Shown here piece after piece: positions 30,964-39,576 of a DNA stretch of 44,403 nucleotides. The position numbers and the translations under genes were made by a program. This DNA comes from JBBQTQ01 sp038213135. GTDB lineage: Bacteria; Actinomycetota; Thermoleophilia; Gaiellales; Gaiellaceae. A model generated the notes under the pieces. The model saw only the letters and a program-made list of their open reading frames with translations, was not told the DNA's origin and did not search any database. The stretch covers positions 1 to 44,403 of the forward strand of contig JBBQTQ010000010.1 in the NCBI GenBank assembly GCA_038213135.1. The letters are read 5' to 3'. The stretch's first letter is position 1. Each line of letters starts with the position of its first letter.

Positions 30964-32031
30964 GTGCCAGGGGCGAACGCAGGGGTTTCGCCGGTCGACG
31001 TGGCCGAGTTGATGGAGCGCCTGAAGGAGGAGCTCGGCCGGGCCGGGGCGGCGTCGGCAAACGGATCCCACCGTCACGCCGTTCGCACGCAGGCCGAGCG
31101 GATGTGGCCTGTCTCGGCGGAGCGGCCGATCGAGCGGCGCGGTGGCGTCAAAGGGAGCGTCGCCTACGTCCTCAAGCTCGGGCTGCGGCCCTTCCTGCGC
31201 TGGTACGTCGAGCCGCTCGCGGCCGAGCAGCGCGCGTTCAACGACGCCGTGCTGAAGCTCATCGACGATCTCTACGAAACCGCCGACCGGACGACCTCGT
31301 CGCGGGACCAGGCGGAACGGCTGCTGAGCGAGCTGGAGGAGCGCCTGCTCCGACTGGAACGCCGTCCCACGGGCTCGGCCCCTCAGACGGTCGCTGCGCA
31401 ACCCGCCGCCGGAGCTGTACCGGACTACTTCGCCTTCGAGAGCCGCATGCGCGGGACGACCGCGGGTGTCCGTGAGCGGCAGCGCGCCTACGTCGACGAC
31501 TTCCGCGGCCTCGAGCCGGTGCTCGACCTCGGCTGCGGGCGCGGCGAGTTCCTCGGCCTGCTGCACGACGCCGGGATCGAGGGCCGCGGCGTCGATGCGG
31601 ACCCCGACATGGTCGCCTTCGCGCGCGGCGAGGGCCTCGACGTCGAGCAGGCCGACGTGCTCGCCCACCTCGAGTCGCTGCCGGACAGCTCGCTTGGCGG
31701 TGTCTTCGCCGCGCAGCTCGTCGAGCACCTGCCGGCACCCGCCCTGCTCCGGCTGCTCGAGCTCGCCGCGAGGAAGCTCCGGCCCGGCGGGCTGCTCGTC
31801 GCCGAAACGATCAACCCGCTCTCGCCACTCGCCCTGCGCAACTACTTCGCCGACCTGACGCACGCCCAGCCCCTCGTGCCCGAGACGCTCGCTCTGCTCG
31901 CACAGCAGGCCGGCTTCCCGCACGCCGAGACGCGCTTCCTGAATGCGCCCGAGCGGCCCGACGGCGTCGACGAGCGAGTCGCGGAGATCCTCTTCGCGCC
32001 GCTCGACTACGCGATCCTCGCGCGGACGTGA
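30964..32031 (+). CDS. Methyltransferase with N-terminal helical domain
   Basis: A 355-residue protein. The first ~150 residues are helical and include LRPFLRWYVEPLAAEQRAFND, a segment common to a group of glycan-cluster methyltransferases, and a coiled-coil-like SRDQAERLLSELEERLLRLE. The class I methyltransferase follows, with LDLGCGRGEFLGLL (motif I, about residue 184), GVDADPDMVAFARGEG, and SLGGVFAAQLVEHLPAPALLRLL. Proteins of this layout may cap or methylate the growing chain, as WbdD does, but here no kinase domain is seen. GTG 30964 gives a leaderless gene, and the TGA overlaps the next GTG. The frame upstream reads through gmd and is not coding. Confidence 0.8.
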   Translation: MPGANAGVSPVDVAELMERLKEELGRAGAASANGSHRHAVRTQAERMWPVSAERPIERRGGVKGSVAYVLKLGLRPFLRWYVEPLAAEQRAFNDAVLKLIDDLYETADRTTSSRDQAERLLSELEERLLRLERRPTGSAPQTVAAQPAAGAVPDYFAFESRMRGTTAGVRERQRAYVDDFRGLEPVLDLGCGRGEFLGLLHDAGIEGRGVDADPDMVAFARGEGLDVEQADVLAHLESLPDSSLGGVFAAQLVEHLPAPALLRLLELAARKLRPGGLLVAETINPLSPLALRNYFADLTHAQPLVPETLALLAQQAGFPHAETRFLNAPERPDGVDERVAEILFAPLDYAILART

Positions 32032-33047
32032 GGATCGCCGTCTGCCGGCCGCAGGTGCCGTTCAGCTATGGCGGCGCCGAGATCTTCGCGGACGGCCTCG
32101 TCCGCGAGCTGCGCGAGCGCGACCACGACGCCGAGCTCGTGACGGTGCCGTACAAGTGGTACCCCGGCGAGCGCGTCCTCAGCCAGGCGTTCCTCTGGCG
32201 GCTGCTCGACCTCGAGGAGGCCGACGGGCAGCCGATCGACCTCGTGATCGCGACGAAGTTCCCCTCGTACTGCGTGCGCCACCCGAACAAGGTCGTCTGG
32301 CTCCTGCACCAGTTCCGCCAGGCGTACGAGCTCGACCGCACCGAGCTGGGCCAGTTCGGCGAGTCGTCGGAGGAACGCGCCACGAGGCGGGCGGTGCAGC
32401 GGCTGGACAAGACCGCACTCGGCGAGGCCAGGAGGCTCTTCGCAACGTCGCGCAACGTCGCCGAGCGGCTCGAGCGCTCGACCGGACTCCGGGCCGAGGT
32501 GATGCCCCACCCGCCGCAGGAGCTCGCCTACCGCTGCGAGGAATACGGCGATTTCGTCCTCTCCGTCGGCCGCCTCGACCGGGCGAAGCGGGTCGACCTG
32601 ATGATCGAGGCGATCGCGTCGGCACCCGGCCTGCGGCTCGTCGTCGCCGGAGACGGTCCCGACCGCGAACGGCTCGAGCAGCTCGCCAACGGCCGCGTCA
32701 CGTTCGCGGGGCGGGTGAGCGAGGACGAGCTCGCCGATCTCTACGCCCGCTGCCTGGCCGTCTACTACGCGCCGGTCGACGAGGACTTCGGGATGGTTCC
32801 CTACGAGGCGTTTCTCTCCGCGAAGCCGGTGATCACGACGAGCGACGCGGGCGGACCGCTCGAGGTGGTTGCCCACCGCAGCACCGGACTCGTCGTCGAG
32901 CCGCGGGCGGACGAGCTGGCACGAGCCTGCGTCTGGCTGGCGGCGCATCGGGCCGACGCCGAGACGTGGGGTCGCTCCGGCAAGGCGATCGCCGAGCGCG
33001 TTTCGTGGGACGAGACGATCCGCCGCCTTGTGGAACCCGTCGCGTGA
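32028..33047 (+). CDS. GT4-family glycosyltransferase
   Basis: A 339-residue GT-B enzyme. MRIAVCRPQVPFSYGGAEIFADGL gives the first strand and GGAE loop. IATKFPSYCVRHPNKVVWLLHQF lies in the acceptor half. FVLSVGRLDRAKRVDLMIEAI starts the donor half, and PVDEDFGMVPYEAFLSAKPVI (about residues 246-266) contains E-x7-E. It is a typical member of the mannosyltransferase-like group, but donor and linkage are not determined. It overlaps both neighbours by GTGA and is part of the coupled run 30964-37402. Confidence 0.87.
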   Translation: MRIAVCRPQVPFSYGGAEIFADGLVRELRERDHDAELVTVPYKWYPGERVLSQAFLWRLLDLEEADGQPIDLVIATKFPSYCVRHPNKVVWLLHQFRQAYELDRTELGQFGESSEERATRRAVQRLDKTALGEARRLFATSRNVAERLERSTGLRAEVMPHPPQELAYRCEEYGDFVLSVGRLDRAKRVDLMIEAIASAPGLRLVVAGDGPDRERLEQLANGRVTFAGRVSEDELADLYARCLAVYYAPVDEDFGMVPYEAFLSAKPVITTSDAGGPLEVVAHRSTGLVVEPRADELARACVWLAAHRADAETWGRSGKAIAERVSWDETIRRLVEPVA

Positions 33048-34144
33048 GGGTCGCGTACTACTCGCCGCTCCCGCCCGAGCGGTCCGGGATCGCCGACTAC
33101 TCGGCCCATCTGCTCCCGGCGCTGGCCGAGCGCGTCGAGGTGGTTGTCGTGCGGCCTGGGCGGCTTCGCCGGCGGCCGCGCGCGGACGTCGCGCTCTACC
33201 ACGTCGGCAACGATCCACAGGCGCACGGCTGGATCGTCGACGAGCTCCGCCGCCGGCCGGGCGTGGTCGTCCTGCACGAGTTCGTCCTCCACCATCTCGT
33301 CTCGGGAATCACGCTCGCGCGCGGAGACGGACCCGCCTACCTCGACGCGATGGAGCGGGATGCCGGGGTCGAGGGCAGGCTGCTCGGGCACGCGGTGATC
33401 GAGGCCCGGATTCCGCCGCTCTGGGAGACATCCGCGCAGGAGTACCCGTTGGCCGGGGAGGTGCTCGACCTCGCGACCGGGCTGGTCGTCCACTCGCACT
33501 ACGTCGAGGAGCGGGCGCGCGGGGCCGGCTTCGGCGGCCCGATCTGGCGAATCCCCATGGCGGCCTGGCCGGTCCCGTCCGTCGAGCCCGCCGAGGTCGA
33601 GGGTGATCCCGTGATCGGCTGCTTCGGGCACATCAACGAGTCGAAGCGGGTCCCTGAGCTGCTCGCGGCGTTCGCGCGCCTGCGCGCGTCACGGCCCGCC
33701 GCGCGTCTGCTCGTCGTCGGGGGTGTCTCCGACCGGGCGCCCGCGTTCGAGATCGGTGAAGGGGTGCTCCAGGAGCAGTACGTGCCCGAGGAGCGGCTCT
33801 GGGCGCTGATGAAGGCCTGCGACGTGCACGTGAGTCTCCGTTGGCCGACGATGGGCGAGACCTCCGCCGTCGTCGTGCGGGGGCTCTCGGTCGGTAAGCC
33901 GCTCGTCGTCAGCGACGTCGGCGCCTTCTCGGAGTTTCCGGACGAGGTCGCCTTGAAGGTGCCCGTGGACGACGTCGACGCGCTGGCAGCCGCCCTCGAC
34001 CTGCTCGCCGGAGATCCCGAGCGGCGCCGCCGGATGGGGGTCGCCGCGCTTGCGCTCGCCGACGGCGAGCAGCGGCTCGACCACGTCGCCGATCTCTATG
34101 CCGGGGCGCTGCGCGAGGCGGTCGGCGCGAGGATGGTGGCATGA
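33044..34144 (+). CDS. GT4-like glycosyltransferase, tandem copy A
   Basis: A 366-residue GT-B protein. It starts MRVAYYSPLPPERSGIADYS and has ALYHVGNDPQAHGWIVDELR and VVLHEFVLHHLVSGITLARG in the acceptor half. The donor half begins GCFGHINESKRVPELLAAFA and has SLRWPTMGETSAVVVRGLSVGKPLVV. The last segment replaces the usual E-x7-E with E-T-x-x-V-V-R, as in some GT4 relatives. It matches the next gene along its full length. GTG 33044 overlaps the preceding stop (GTGA), and the stop overlaps the next ATG. The sugar and role are unknown. Confidence 0.8.
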   Translation: MRVAYYSPLPPERSGIADYSAHLLPALAERVEVVVVRPGRLRRRPRADVALYHVGNDPQAHGWIVDELRRRPGVVVLHEFVLHHLVSGITLARGDGPAYLDAMERDAGVEGRLLGHAVIEARIPPLWETSAQEYPLAGEVLDLATGLVVHSHYVEERARGAGFGGPIWRIPMAAWPVPSVEPAEVEGDPVIGCFGHINESKRVPELLAAFARLRASRPAARLLVVGGVSDRAPAFEIGEGVLQEQYVPEERLWALMKACDVHVSLRWPTMGETSAVVVRGLSVGKPLVVSDVGAFSEFPDEVALKVPVDDVDALAAALDLLAGDPERRRRMGVAALALADGEQRLDHVADLYAGALREAVGARMVA

Positions 34145-35325
34145 AGGTCGCCTACTACTCGCCGCTGCCGCCGTCGCGCTCCGGCATCGCGGACTACTCG
34201 ACGCTGCTCCTGCCGGCTCTGCGAGAGCACGTCGAGATCGTGCTGCCGCGCCGGCGCGCGGCGGAGTCGGACGTCGCTCTCTACCACGTCGGCAACGACG
34301 CCGAGGCGCACGGCTGGATCGTCGATGCGCTGCGCAAGCGTCCCGGCGTCGTCGTCCTGCACGAGTACGTCCTCCATCATCTCGTCGTCGGTCTCACGTT
34401 CGCGCGCGGCGACGCGGCGGGCTACCGCGCTGCGATGGAGCGCGAGGCGGGGCTCGTCGGCTACCTGCTCGCCCACGCGGTGCTCGACAACAAGATCCCG
34501 CCCCTCTGGGAGACCCGGCCGCAGGACTTCCCGCTCGCCGGCGAGATCCTCGACTCGGCGACCGGGCTGATCGTCCACTCGCGGTTCGTGGAGGAGCACG
34601 CACGCGCAGCCGGTTACAGCGGCCCCGTGTGGCGGATCCCGCATCCCGCCTGGCCCGACCCGGCGGCCGAGCCGGCCGACCTCGGGGGCGATCCGCTCTA
34701 CGGCTGCTTCGGGAACCTGAACGACGCGAAGCGGATCCCGGAGCTCCTGCGCGCGTTCGCGCGCGTGCGTGAGCGGCGGCCGGGCGCGCGCCTGCTGCTC
34801 GTCGGCTCGGCTTCGCGCCTGCTCGAGGGCCGCTTCGACGGCGAGGAAGGAGTGATCCGCCGCGAGTACGTCGACGAGGCGACGCTCTGGTCGCTGATGG
34901 CCGCGTGCGACGTTCATGTGAGCCTGCGCTGGCCGACGATGGGCGAGACCTCGGGCTCGGCGATTCGCGCGCTGACGCTAGGCAAGCCGCTCGTCGTCAG
35001 CGACGTCGGCTGGTTCTCCGAGCTGCCGGACGACGTGGCGCTGAAGGTGGGGGAGGTCGACGAGATCGCGGCAGCGCTCGAGCTGCTCGCCACCGAGCCG
35101 GAGCTGCGAAAGCGGATGGGTGAGGCGGCGCGGCGGCTCGCCGAGACCGAGCACCGCGCCGATCGCGTCGCCGAGCTCTACGCCGCCGCGCTGGAGGAGG
35201 CCGCCGGGGGCGTCGCGGTCCGCGAGGCCGTTCAGCGGGAGGTCGTCACCGCCGCGGCCGAGGTGGGCTACGAGGACACGGCCGAGCTCGCCGACCGGCT
35301 CCGGGAGGTCGGGCTTGGCGGTTGA
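34141..35325 (+). CDS. GT4-like glycosyltransferase, tandem copy B with C-terminal extension
   Basis: A 394-residue paralogue of the previous gene: MKVAYYSPLPPSRSGIADYS, ALYHVGNDAEAHGWIVDALR, VVLHEYVLHHLVVGLTFARG, PLYGCFGNLNDAKRIPELL and SLRWPTMGETSGSAIRALTLG match copy A position by position. A tail of ~40 residues (VREAVQREVVTAAAEVGYEDTAELADRL) is absent from copy A and looks helical. Divergence between the two may reflect different donors or acceptors in adjacent steps. ATG 34141 overlaps the preceding TGA (ATGA). The 3' end overlaps the TTG start of the GT-C gene by 11 nt. Confidence 0.8.
   Translation: MKVAYYSPLPPSRSGIADYSTLLLPALREHVEIVLPRRRAAESDVALYHVGNDAEAHGWIVDALRKRPGVVVLHEYVLHHLVVGLTFARGDAAGYRAAMEREAGLVGYLLAHAVLDNKIPPLWETRPQDFPLAGEILDSATGLIVHSRFVEEHARAAGYSGPVWRIPHPAWPDPAAEPADLGGDPLYGCFGNLNDAKRIPELLRAFARVRERRPGARLLLVGSASRLLEGRFDGEEGVIRREYVDEATLWSLMAACDVHVSLRWPTMGETSGSAIRALTLGKPLVVSDVGWFSELPDDVALKVGEVDEIAAALELLATEPELRKRMGEAARRLAETEHRADRVAELYAAALEEAAGGVAVREAVQREVVTAAAEVGYEDTAELADRLREVGLGG
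35303..35308 (+). promoter_or_regulatory. Shine-Dalgarno sequence GGGAGG that decides a TTG start
   Basis: GGGAGG is 6 nt before TTG 35315, the best spacing in the region. It lies in the last codons of the preceding glycosyltransferase gene and makes the TTG the most likely start of the GT-C protein. Confidence 0.7.
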
Positions 35326-37402
35326 AGCGGCGGCGCCTGGCCGCCGGTTGCCGCTCGTCCGCTCGGTGCCTGTCTGGGCGTGGCTGGCTGGGCTCGTGGT
35401 CGTCTCGGTCGCCGTGCGCTACCTCCTGGCGAGGCGGCTCGTCGCGCCGTGGATCATGGTCGACGAGCTCACGTATTCCGATCTCGCGAAGAGCTTCGCG
35501 GCCACGGGTCACTTCCTCCTCCGCGGCCACTCGACGGGCGCGTACGGCGTCGTCTACCCGGCTCTGCTGAGTCCGGCCTGGGCGTTCTTCTCGAGGGTGC
35601 CGCAGGCCTACGCAGCGGCCAAGGCGATCAACTCGGTCGCGATGTCGCTGGCGGCGGTGCCCGCCTACTTCCTCGCGCGGCGGGTGCTGAGCCGGCCCTT
35701 GGCACTCGTGGCGGCGGTGCTGACCGTTGCGGCGCCGCTGACGCTCTACGCCGGAATGCTGATGACCGAGAACGCCTTCTACCCCATCTTCCTGCTGACT
35801 GCGCTGGCGACGGTGTGGTGGCTCGAGGAGCCGACCTGGCGGCGGACGCTGCTCGTGCTCGCCGCAGTGCTGCTCGCCTTCCTGACGAGGGCGCAGGCGC
35901 TCGCGCTCGCACCCGCCCTGCTCTGTGCGCCGTTCCTCGTGGCGGGCCGCAAGGCGCTGCGCGAATACCGCTACCTCTATGGATTCTCAGCGGTCGCTGC
36001 GGTTCTCGTCGTGGTCGTACAGGCGGCGCGCGGCGCCTCGCCGCTGGGGCTGCTCGGCGCCTACGAGGTCGCGAGCCACTCGAGCTACACAGCGGAAGGG
36101 GTCGCCAAGTGGCTCGTGTACCACTGGGGCGACCTGATCCTGGCGATGGGCGTGCTGCCGTTCGCCGCGCTCGTCCTCTTGCTCTTCCAGAGCCGCGGCC
36201 GGCCTCGCACCGAGCGCGCGTTTCTCGCGGCGACGGTGTCGCTCTCGTTCTGGCTCGTGCTCGAGGTGGCCGCCTTCGCGTCAGTCAACTCGCTGCGGAT
36301 CGAGGAGCGGAACCTGGCCTATGTGGCGCCGCTCTTCTTCGTCGCGCTGCTGCTCTGGATCGAGCGCGGCGCGCCCAGGCCGCCGCTGCCCTCGCTCGGG
36401 GCGGGCGGGCTCGCCGTCGGTCTCGTCGCGGCGGTGCCGTTCGCCTCCCTGATCGGCCTGCCCGCGATCTCGGATACGCCCGCGATCCTGCCGCTCTGGT
36501 CGCTCGTCACGAACGGCGTCGGCCTTGGCCAGATCCGGCTGCTCGTGATCCTTGCCGCGGCGGGGGTGGTCGTCCTGATGCTCGTGCTGCCCCGCCGCTT
36601 TCTGCTCGCGCTGCCTGCGCTCGTGCTCCTCTACTTCGCCGTCTCGCAGAGCCCGAACGACGGCAAGTACCGCGAGGCCTCCGCGGGCAGCCTCTTCGCC
36701 GGGATCACGCAGGCCCATCCGGACTGGATCGACCGGGCTGTCGGCGCCGATGCTCGCGTCGCCGTGATCTGGTCGGGCAACACCGACCGGTATTCGATCT
36801 GGGAGAACGAGTTCTTCAACCGGAGCCTGCGTGACTTCTATTTCACGCAGGCACCGCTCTCGGGCGACCTTCCGGAGACCGCGCTCGCGGTCGACCGGCA
36901 GAGCGGCTACATGCGCGATCCGGCCGGCCGGATCGTCCATGCGAGCTACGTGCTCACGGACGGCTCGGTCGCGCTCGCGGGCTCGGTGATCCGGAGTGAC
37001 GCGCGCAAGGGGATGTTGCTGTACCGCGTGAATGGGCTTCTGCGCCAGCTCTCCCGCGTCGCCGGCCTCTACCCGCAGGACACCTGGTCCGGCCCCGAGG
37101 TCACCTACACGCGCCTCGCGTGCGACGGCGGGAGCGTCACGGCCGAGCTGGCGAGCGACCCGGCGCTTTTCACGAGGCCGCAGACCGTGACTGCCCTCGT
37201 CGCCGGTCGCATCGCCGGCCGTGCGTCTGTCGCGCCAGCTGCGATCGTCGACCTGAAGGTGCCCGTGCGGCCGGCGAGCGGCCTCTGCGTCGTTCGCTAC
37301 ACGGTCTCGCCCACGGCCGTCCCGGCCCAGGTGACGCACGGGACGAACCCGGATCCGCGCGTGCTCGGCATCCATTTCAACCGCTTCACGTATCGACCAT
37401 GA
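35315..37402 (+). CDS. Large GT-C membrane protein with soluble C-terminal domain
   Basis: A 695-residue protein. About 11-12 helices take up the first 440 residues, with IMVDELTYSDLAKSFAATGH as the first loop (DE acidic pair like GT39/GT-C enzymes) and TENAFYPIFLLTALATVWWL. From about residue 450 a mainly soluble beta-rich region includes VIWSGNTDRYSIWENEFFNR, FTQAPLSGDLPETALAVDRQ and SYVLTDGSVALAGSVI. It could transfer a lipid-linked sugar to an exported acceptor. The start is TTG 35315 with a clear GGGAGG. Its frame is open further upstream, but that part is in the preceding gene. Its stop is at the left arm of the 176-bp inverted repeat. Confidence 0.76.
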   Translation: MAVEAAAPGRRLPLVRSVPVWAWLAGLVVVSVAVRYLLARRLVAPWIMVDELTYSDLAKSFAATGHFLLRGHSTGAYGVVYPALLSPAWAFFSRVPQAYAAAKAINSVAMSLAAVPAYFLARRVLSRPLALVAAVLTVAAPLTLYAGMLMTENAFYPIFLLTALATVWWLEEPTWRRTLLVLAAVLLAFLTRAQALALAPALLCAPFLVAGRKALREYRYLYGFSAVAAVLVVVVQAARGASPLGLLGAYEVASHSSYTAEGVAKWLVYHWGDLILAMGVLPFAALVLLLFQSRGRPRTERAFLAATVSLSFWLVLEVAAFASVNSLRIEERNLAYVAPLFFVALLLWIERGAPRPPLPSLGAGGLAVGLVAAVPFASLIGLPAISDTPAILPLWSLVTNGVGLGQIRLLVILAAAGVVVLMLVLPRRFLLALPALVLLYFAVSQSPNDGKYREASAGSLFAGITQAHPDWIDRAVGADARVAVIWSGNTDRYSIWENEFFNRSLRDFYFTQAPLSGDLPETALAVDRQSGYMRDPAGRIVHASYVLTDGSVALAGSVIRSDARKGMLLYRVNGLLRQLSRVAGLYPQDTWSGPEVTYTRLACDGGSVTAELASDPALFTRPQTVTALVAGRIAGRASVAPAAIVDLKVPVRPASGLCVVRYTVSPTAVPAQVTHGTNPDPRVLGIHFNRFTYRP

Positions 37403-37577
37403 TGGGTGCTGCCACGAGATCGCCCGCCTTGGGGCGCGAGCTGGCCGCTCTGGGTCGCGGTGACGGGACGTCGGCGATGCTCGAAGCATCGATGGCGGCC
37501 CGGCGGCGCGGAGCGGGTTCGCGGCCCAGACACGCCAGATCGCGCAGCCGAGCGCTCGAGATCGTGGCAGCAACCAT
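37402..37577. repeat. 176-bp imperfect inverted repeat (near-palindrome)
   Basis: The ends ATGGGTGCTGCCACGA (37402-37417) and TCGTGGCAGCAACCAT (37562-37577) are inverted copies with one mismatch. Aligning the first 60 nt of each arm by eye gives 43 matches (about 72%). The centre has a perfect 7-bp stem, CGATGCT-CGA-AGCATCG (37475-37491). The right arm is about 13 nt longer. Both arms have open frames with related peptides (MGAATRSPALGRELAALGR on plus, MVAATISSARLRDLACLGR on minus). It may be a MITE-like element, or an mRNA hairpin between two genes. Confidence 0.75.
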
Positions 37578-37580
37578 CTA

Positions 37581-38639
37581 GTGCGGATCGCGTTCGACGT
37601 CAGCCCGCTCTCGCATCCGCGGACGGGCGTCGGCAACTACATCCGCGGCTCGCTGGCCGGCCTGGTCGAGGCGGGAGGCGAAGTGGTCGCCTTTGCGCCG
37701 ACGAGTCCTCGTGGGCTGAAGGCGATCCCTGCCGCGCTCGAGGGGATTCCGGTCGACCTGCGGTTGCGCGTCCTGCCCTTCGCGCACTTCTGGCGGCAGG
37801 GCTGGAGCCGGCTCGGCCGGCCGCCGGTCGAGCGCTTCCTCGGCTCGATCGACGTGCTCCAGTTCTCGGACTGGATGTATCCGCCGCAGCGGGCGGGCGT
37901 GCGGGCGACGATGATCCACGACCTCGTGCCGCTGCGGTTTCCCGAGTGGGCGCAAGGGCGGACGGTCCGCATGCACTCGGCCAAGTACCGCAACGCCGCG
38001 GCGACTTGCGACGTGATCTTCACCAACTCGGAGTTCACGAGGCGCGAGGTGGTCGAGCTGCTGGGCGTTCCGGGGGAGCGCGTCCACGCAGCGCCGCCGG
38101 CGCCCGAGCCTCGCTTCCGACCCGACCGCCCGCGCGAGGAGCGTGACCCGTACCTGCTGACCGTGGCCACTCTCGAGCCGCGCAAGAACCTGGGCACGCT
38201 CGTCGAGGCGTACCGGCTGCTCGGTGACGAGCGCGCGCTCGTCGTGGCCGGTGGCGAGGGCTGGGGCGAGCAGGCGGAGCTCGGCGGGGCCGAGTTGCTC
38301 GGATTCGTCGACGACGACCGCCTCGCTCGTCTCTACCGTGGCGCCGACGTCTTCGTCTACCCGTCGCGCTTCGAGGGGTTCGGGATCCCGATCCTGGAGG
38401 CGATGGCGAGTGGGGTGCCGGTCGTTGCCTCCTCGCACGAGTCGCTCGATGAGGCCTGCGGCGACGCTGCCGTGCGCGCCGACCCGGACAGCCCCGAGGC
38501 GATCGCGGCGGCGATCGAGCAGGCCCTCGGCGAGAGGGAAGACCTCGTCCGCCGCGGGCTCGCCCACGCGGCCCGCTTCTCGTGGGCCGCGACCGGGAGG
38601 ATCATGCTCCGGGCCTATGCCGATGCGCGTCGGACTTGA
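37581..38639 (+). CDS. GT4-family glycosyltransferase
   Basis: A 352-residue GT-B enzyme starting MRIAFDVSPLSHPRTGVGNYIRG, the TGVGxY subgroup of GT4. ATMIHDLVPLRFPEWA follows. YLLTVATLEPRKNLGTLVEAY starts the donor half, and PSRFEGFGIPILEAMASGVPVV (about residues 259-280) carries E-x7-E. It resembles the next gene and the one at 40466, which share the (D)VSPLRxTRxG or DADVLGRERTGDETY opening. The start GTG 37581 follows the inverted repeat directly, with neither a leaderless -10 nor a Shine-Dalgarno. Stop TGA 38637-38639 overlaps the next gene. Confidence 0.87.
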   Translation: MRIAFDVSPLSHPRTGVGNYIRGSLAGLVEAGGEVVAFAPTSPRGLKAIPAALEGIPVDLRLRVLPFAHFWRQGWSRLGRPPVERFLGSIDVLQFSDWMYPPQRAGVRATMIHDLVPLRFPEWAQGRTVRMHSAKYRNAAATCDVIFTNSEFTRREVVELLGVPGERVHAAPPAPEPRFRPDRPREERDPYLLTVATLEPRKNLGTLVEAYRLLGDERALVVAGGEGWGEQAELGGAELLGFVDDDRLARLYRGADVFVYPSRFEGFGIPILEAMASGVPVVASSHESLDEACGDAAVRADPDSPEAIAAAIEQALGEREDLVRRGLAHAARFSWAATGRIMLRAYADARRT

Positions 38640-39576
38640 CGTCTCCCCGCTCCGCCAGACGCGGGCGGGCACCGCGCGCTACGTGGAGCACCTGCTGGCC
38701 CGACTCGACGTGGAGCAACTCGCGTTCGGCGGCCCCGGCCGCGCAGCGACAGTCGCGCGCGACCTCTGGTGGTACCAGGCCGGCCTGCCGCTCGCCGCGC
38801 GCGGGCTGGACGTCCTGCACTGCCCGACCTTCCGCGCGCCACTCCGGTCGCCGGTGCCAATGGTCGTTACCGTTCACGACCTCGCAGTCCTACGCCAACC
38901 GGGGACGTTCAACCAGTGGACGAGGCACTACAGCCGCCTTTTCGTCCCACGTGTGGCTCGGGCGGCGAGGCTGCTGATCGCCGTCTCCGAGTTCACCAAG
39001 CGCGAGGTCGTCGAGCTGCTCGGCGTTTCGGAGGGCAAGGTGCGGGTCGTCCACAACGGGGTCGACGAGGTCTTCCGTCCCGAAGGCCCTGCCGCCGAGG
39101 GCGACTACGTGCTCGCGGTCGGGACGCTCGAGCCGCGCAAGAACCTCGCTCGGGTGCGCGAGGCCGCGAGGCGGGCGGGCCGCGAGCTCCGCGTTGTCGG
39201 CGAGCAGGGGTGGGGCGGGGTGGAGACCGACGGCTGGCTCGGGCGCGTGAGTGACGAGCGGCTCGCCGAGCTCTACCGCGGCGCGCGCTGCCTCGTGTAC
39301 CCGTCGCTGTACGAGGGTTTCGGCCTGCCGGTCGCCGAGGCGATGGCCTGCGGTACGCCCGTCGTGACGAGCGCCGGCGGCGCCACCGAGGAGGTGGCCG
39401 GCGGGGCCGCGGTGCTCGTCGACCCGCTTGACGTCGACGCCATCGCCGCCGGGATCGAAGACGCAGAGCGCAGCCGCGACGAGCTCGTCCGGCTCGGGCT
39501 CGAGCGCGCCCAGGCCTTCAGCTGGAACGTGGCCGCCGCGGCGACCGAGGACGTCTACCGCGAGGCGGCGCGGTGA
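38623..39576 (+). CDS. GT4-family glycosyltransferase
   Basis: A 317-residue GT-B enzyme, shorter than its neighbours because the acceptor half is compact. It starts MRVGLDVSPLRQTRAGTARYVEH. MVVTVHDLAVLRQPGTFNQW follows. YVLAVGTLEPRKNLARVREAA starts the donor half, and PSLYEGFGLPVAEAMACGTPVV (about residues 226-247) carries E-x7-E. ATG 38623 is given, and ATG 38617 (two codons earlier) is equally possible. The gene overlaps the previous one by 17 nt and the next by GTGA. The similarity to the genes at 37581 and 40466 points to local duplication and divergence. Confidence 0.86.
   Translation: MRVGLDVSPLRQTRAGTARYVEHLLARLDVEQLAFGGPGRAATVARDLWWYQAGLPLAARGLDVLHCPTFRAPLRSPVPMVVTVHDLAVLRQPGTFNQWTRHYSRLFVPRVARAARLLIAVSEFTKREVVELLGVSEGKVRVVHNGVDEVFRPEGPAAEGDYVLAVGTLEPRKNLARVREAARRAGRELRVVGEQGWGGVETDGWLGRVSDERLAELYRGARCLVYPSLYEGFGLPVAEAMACGTPVVTSAGGATEEVAGGAAVLVDPLDVDAIAAGIEDAERSRDELVRLGLERAQAFSWNVAAAATEDVYREAAR

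Noticed and set aside
31943..33043. Frame open before GT4 copy A
   Set aside because: It is an Arg/Ala-rich shadow of the GT4 at 32028. Coding homology starts with MRVAYYSPLPP at 33044.
37399..37581. Possible 60-codon gene on plus in the inverted repeat
   Set aside because: Both strands have similar short frames because the region is palindromic. There is no ribosome-binding site, and composition is poor evidence for a real protein, so I list it as a repeat only.
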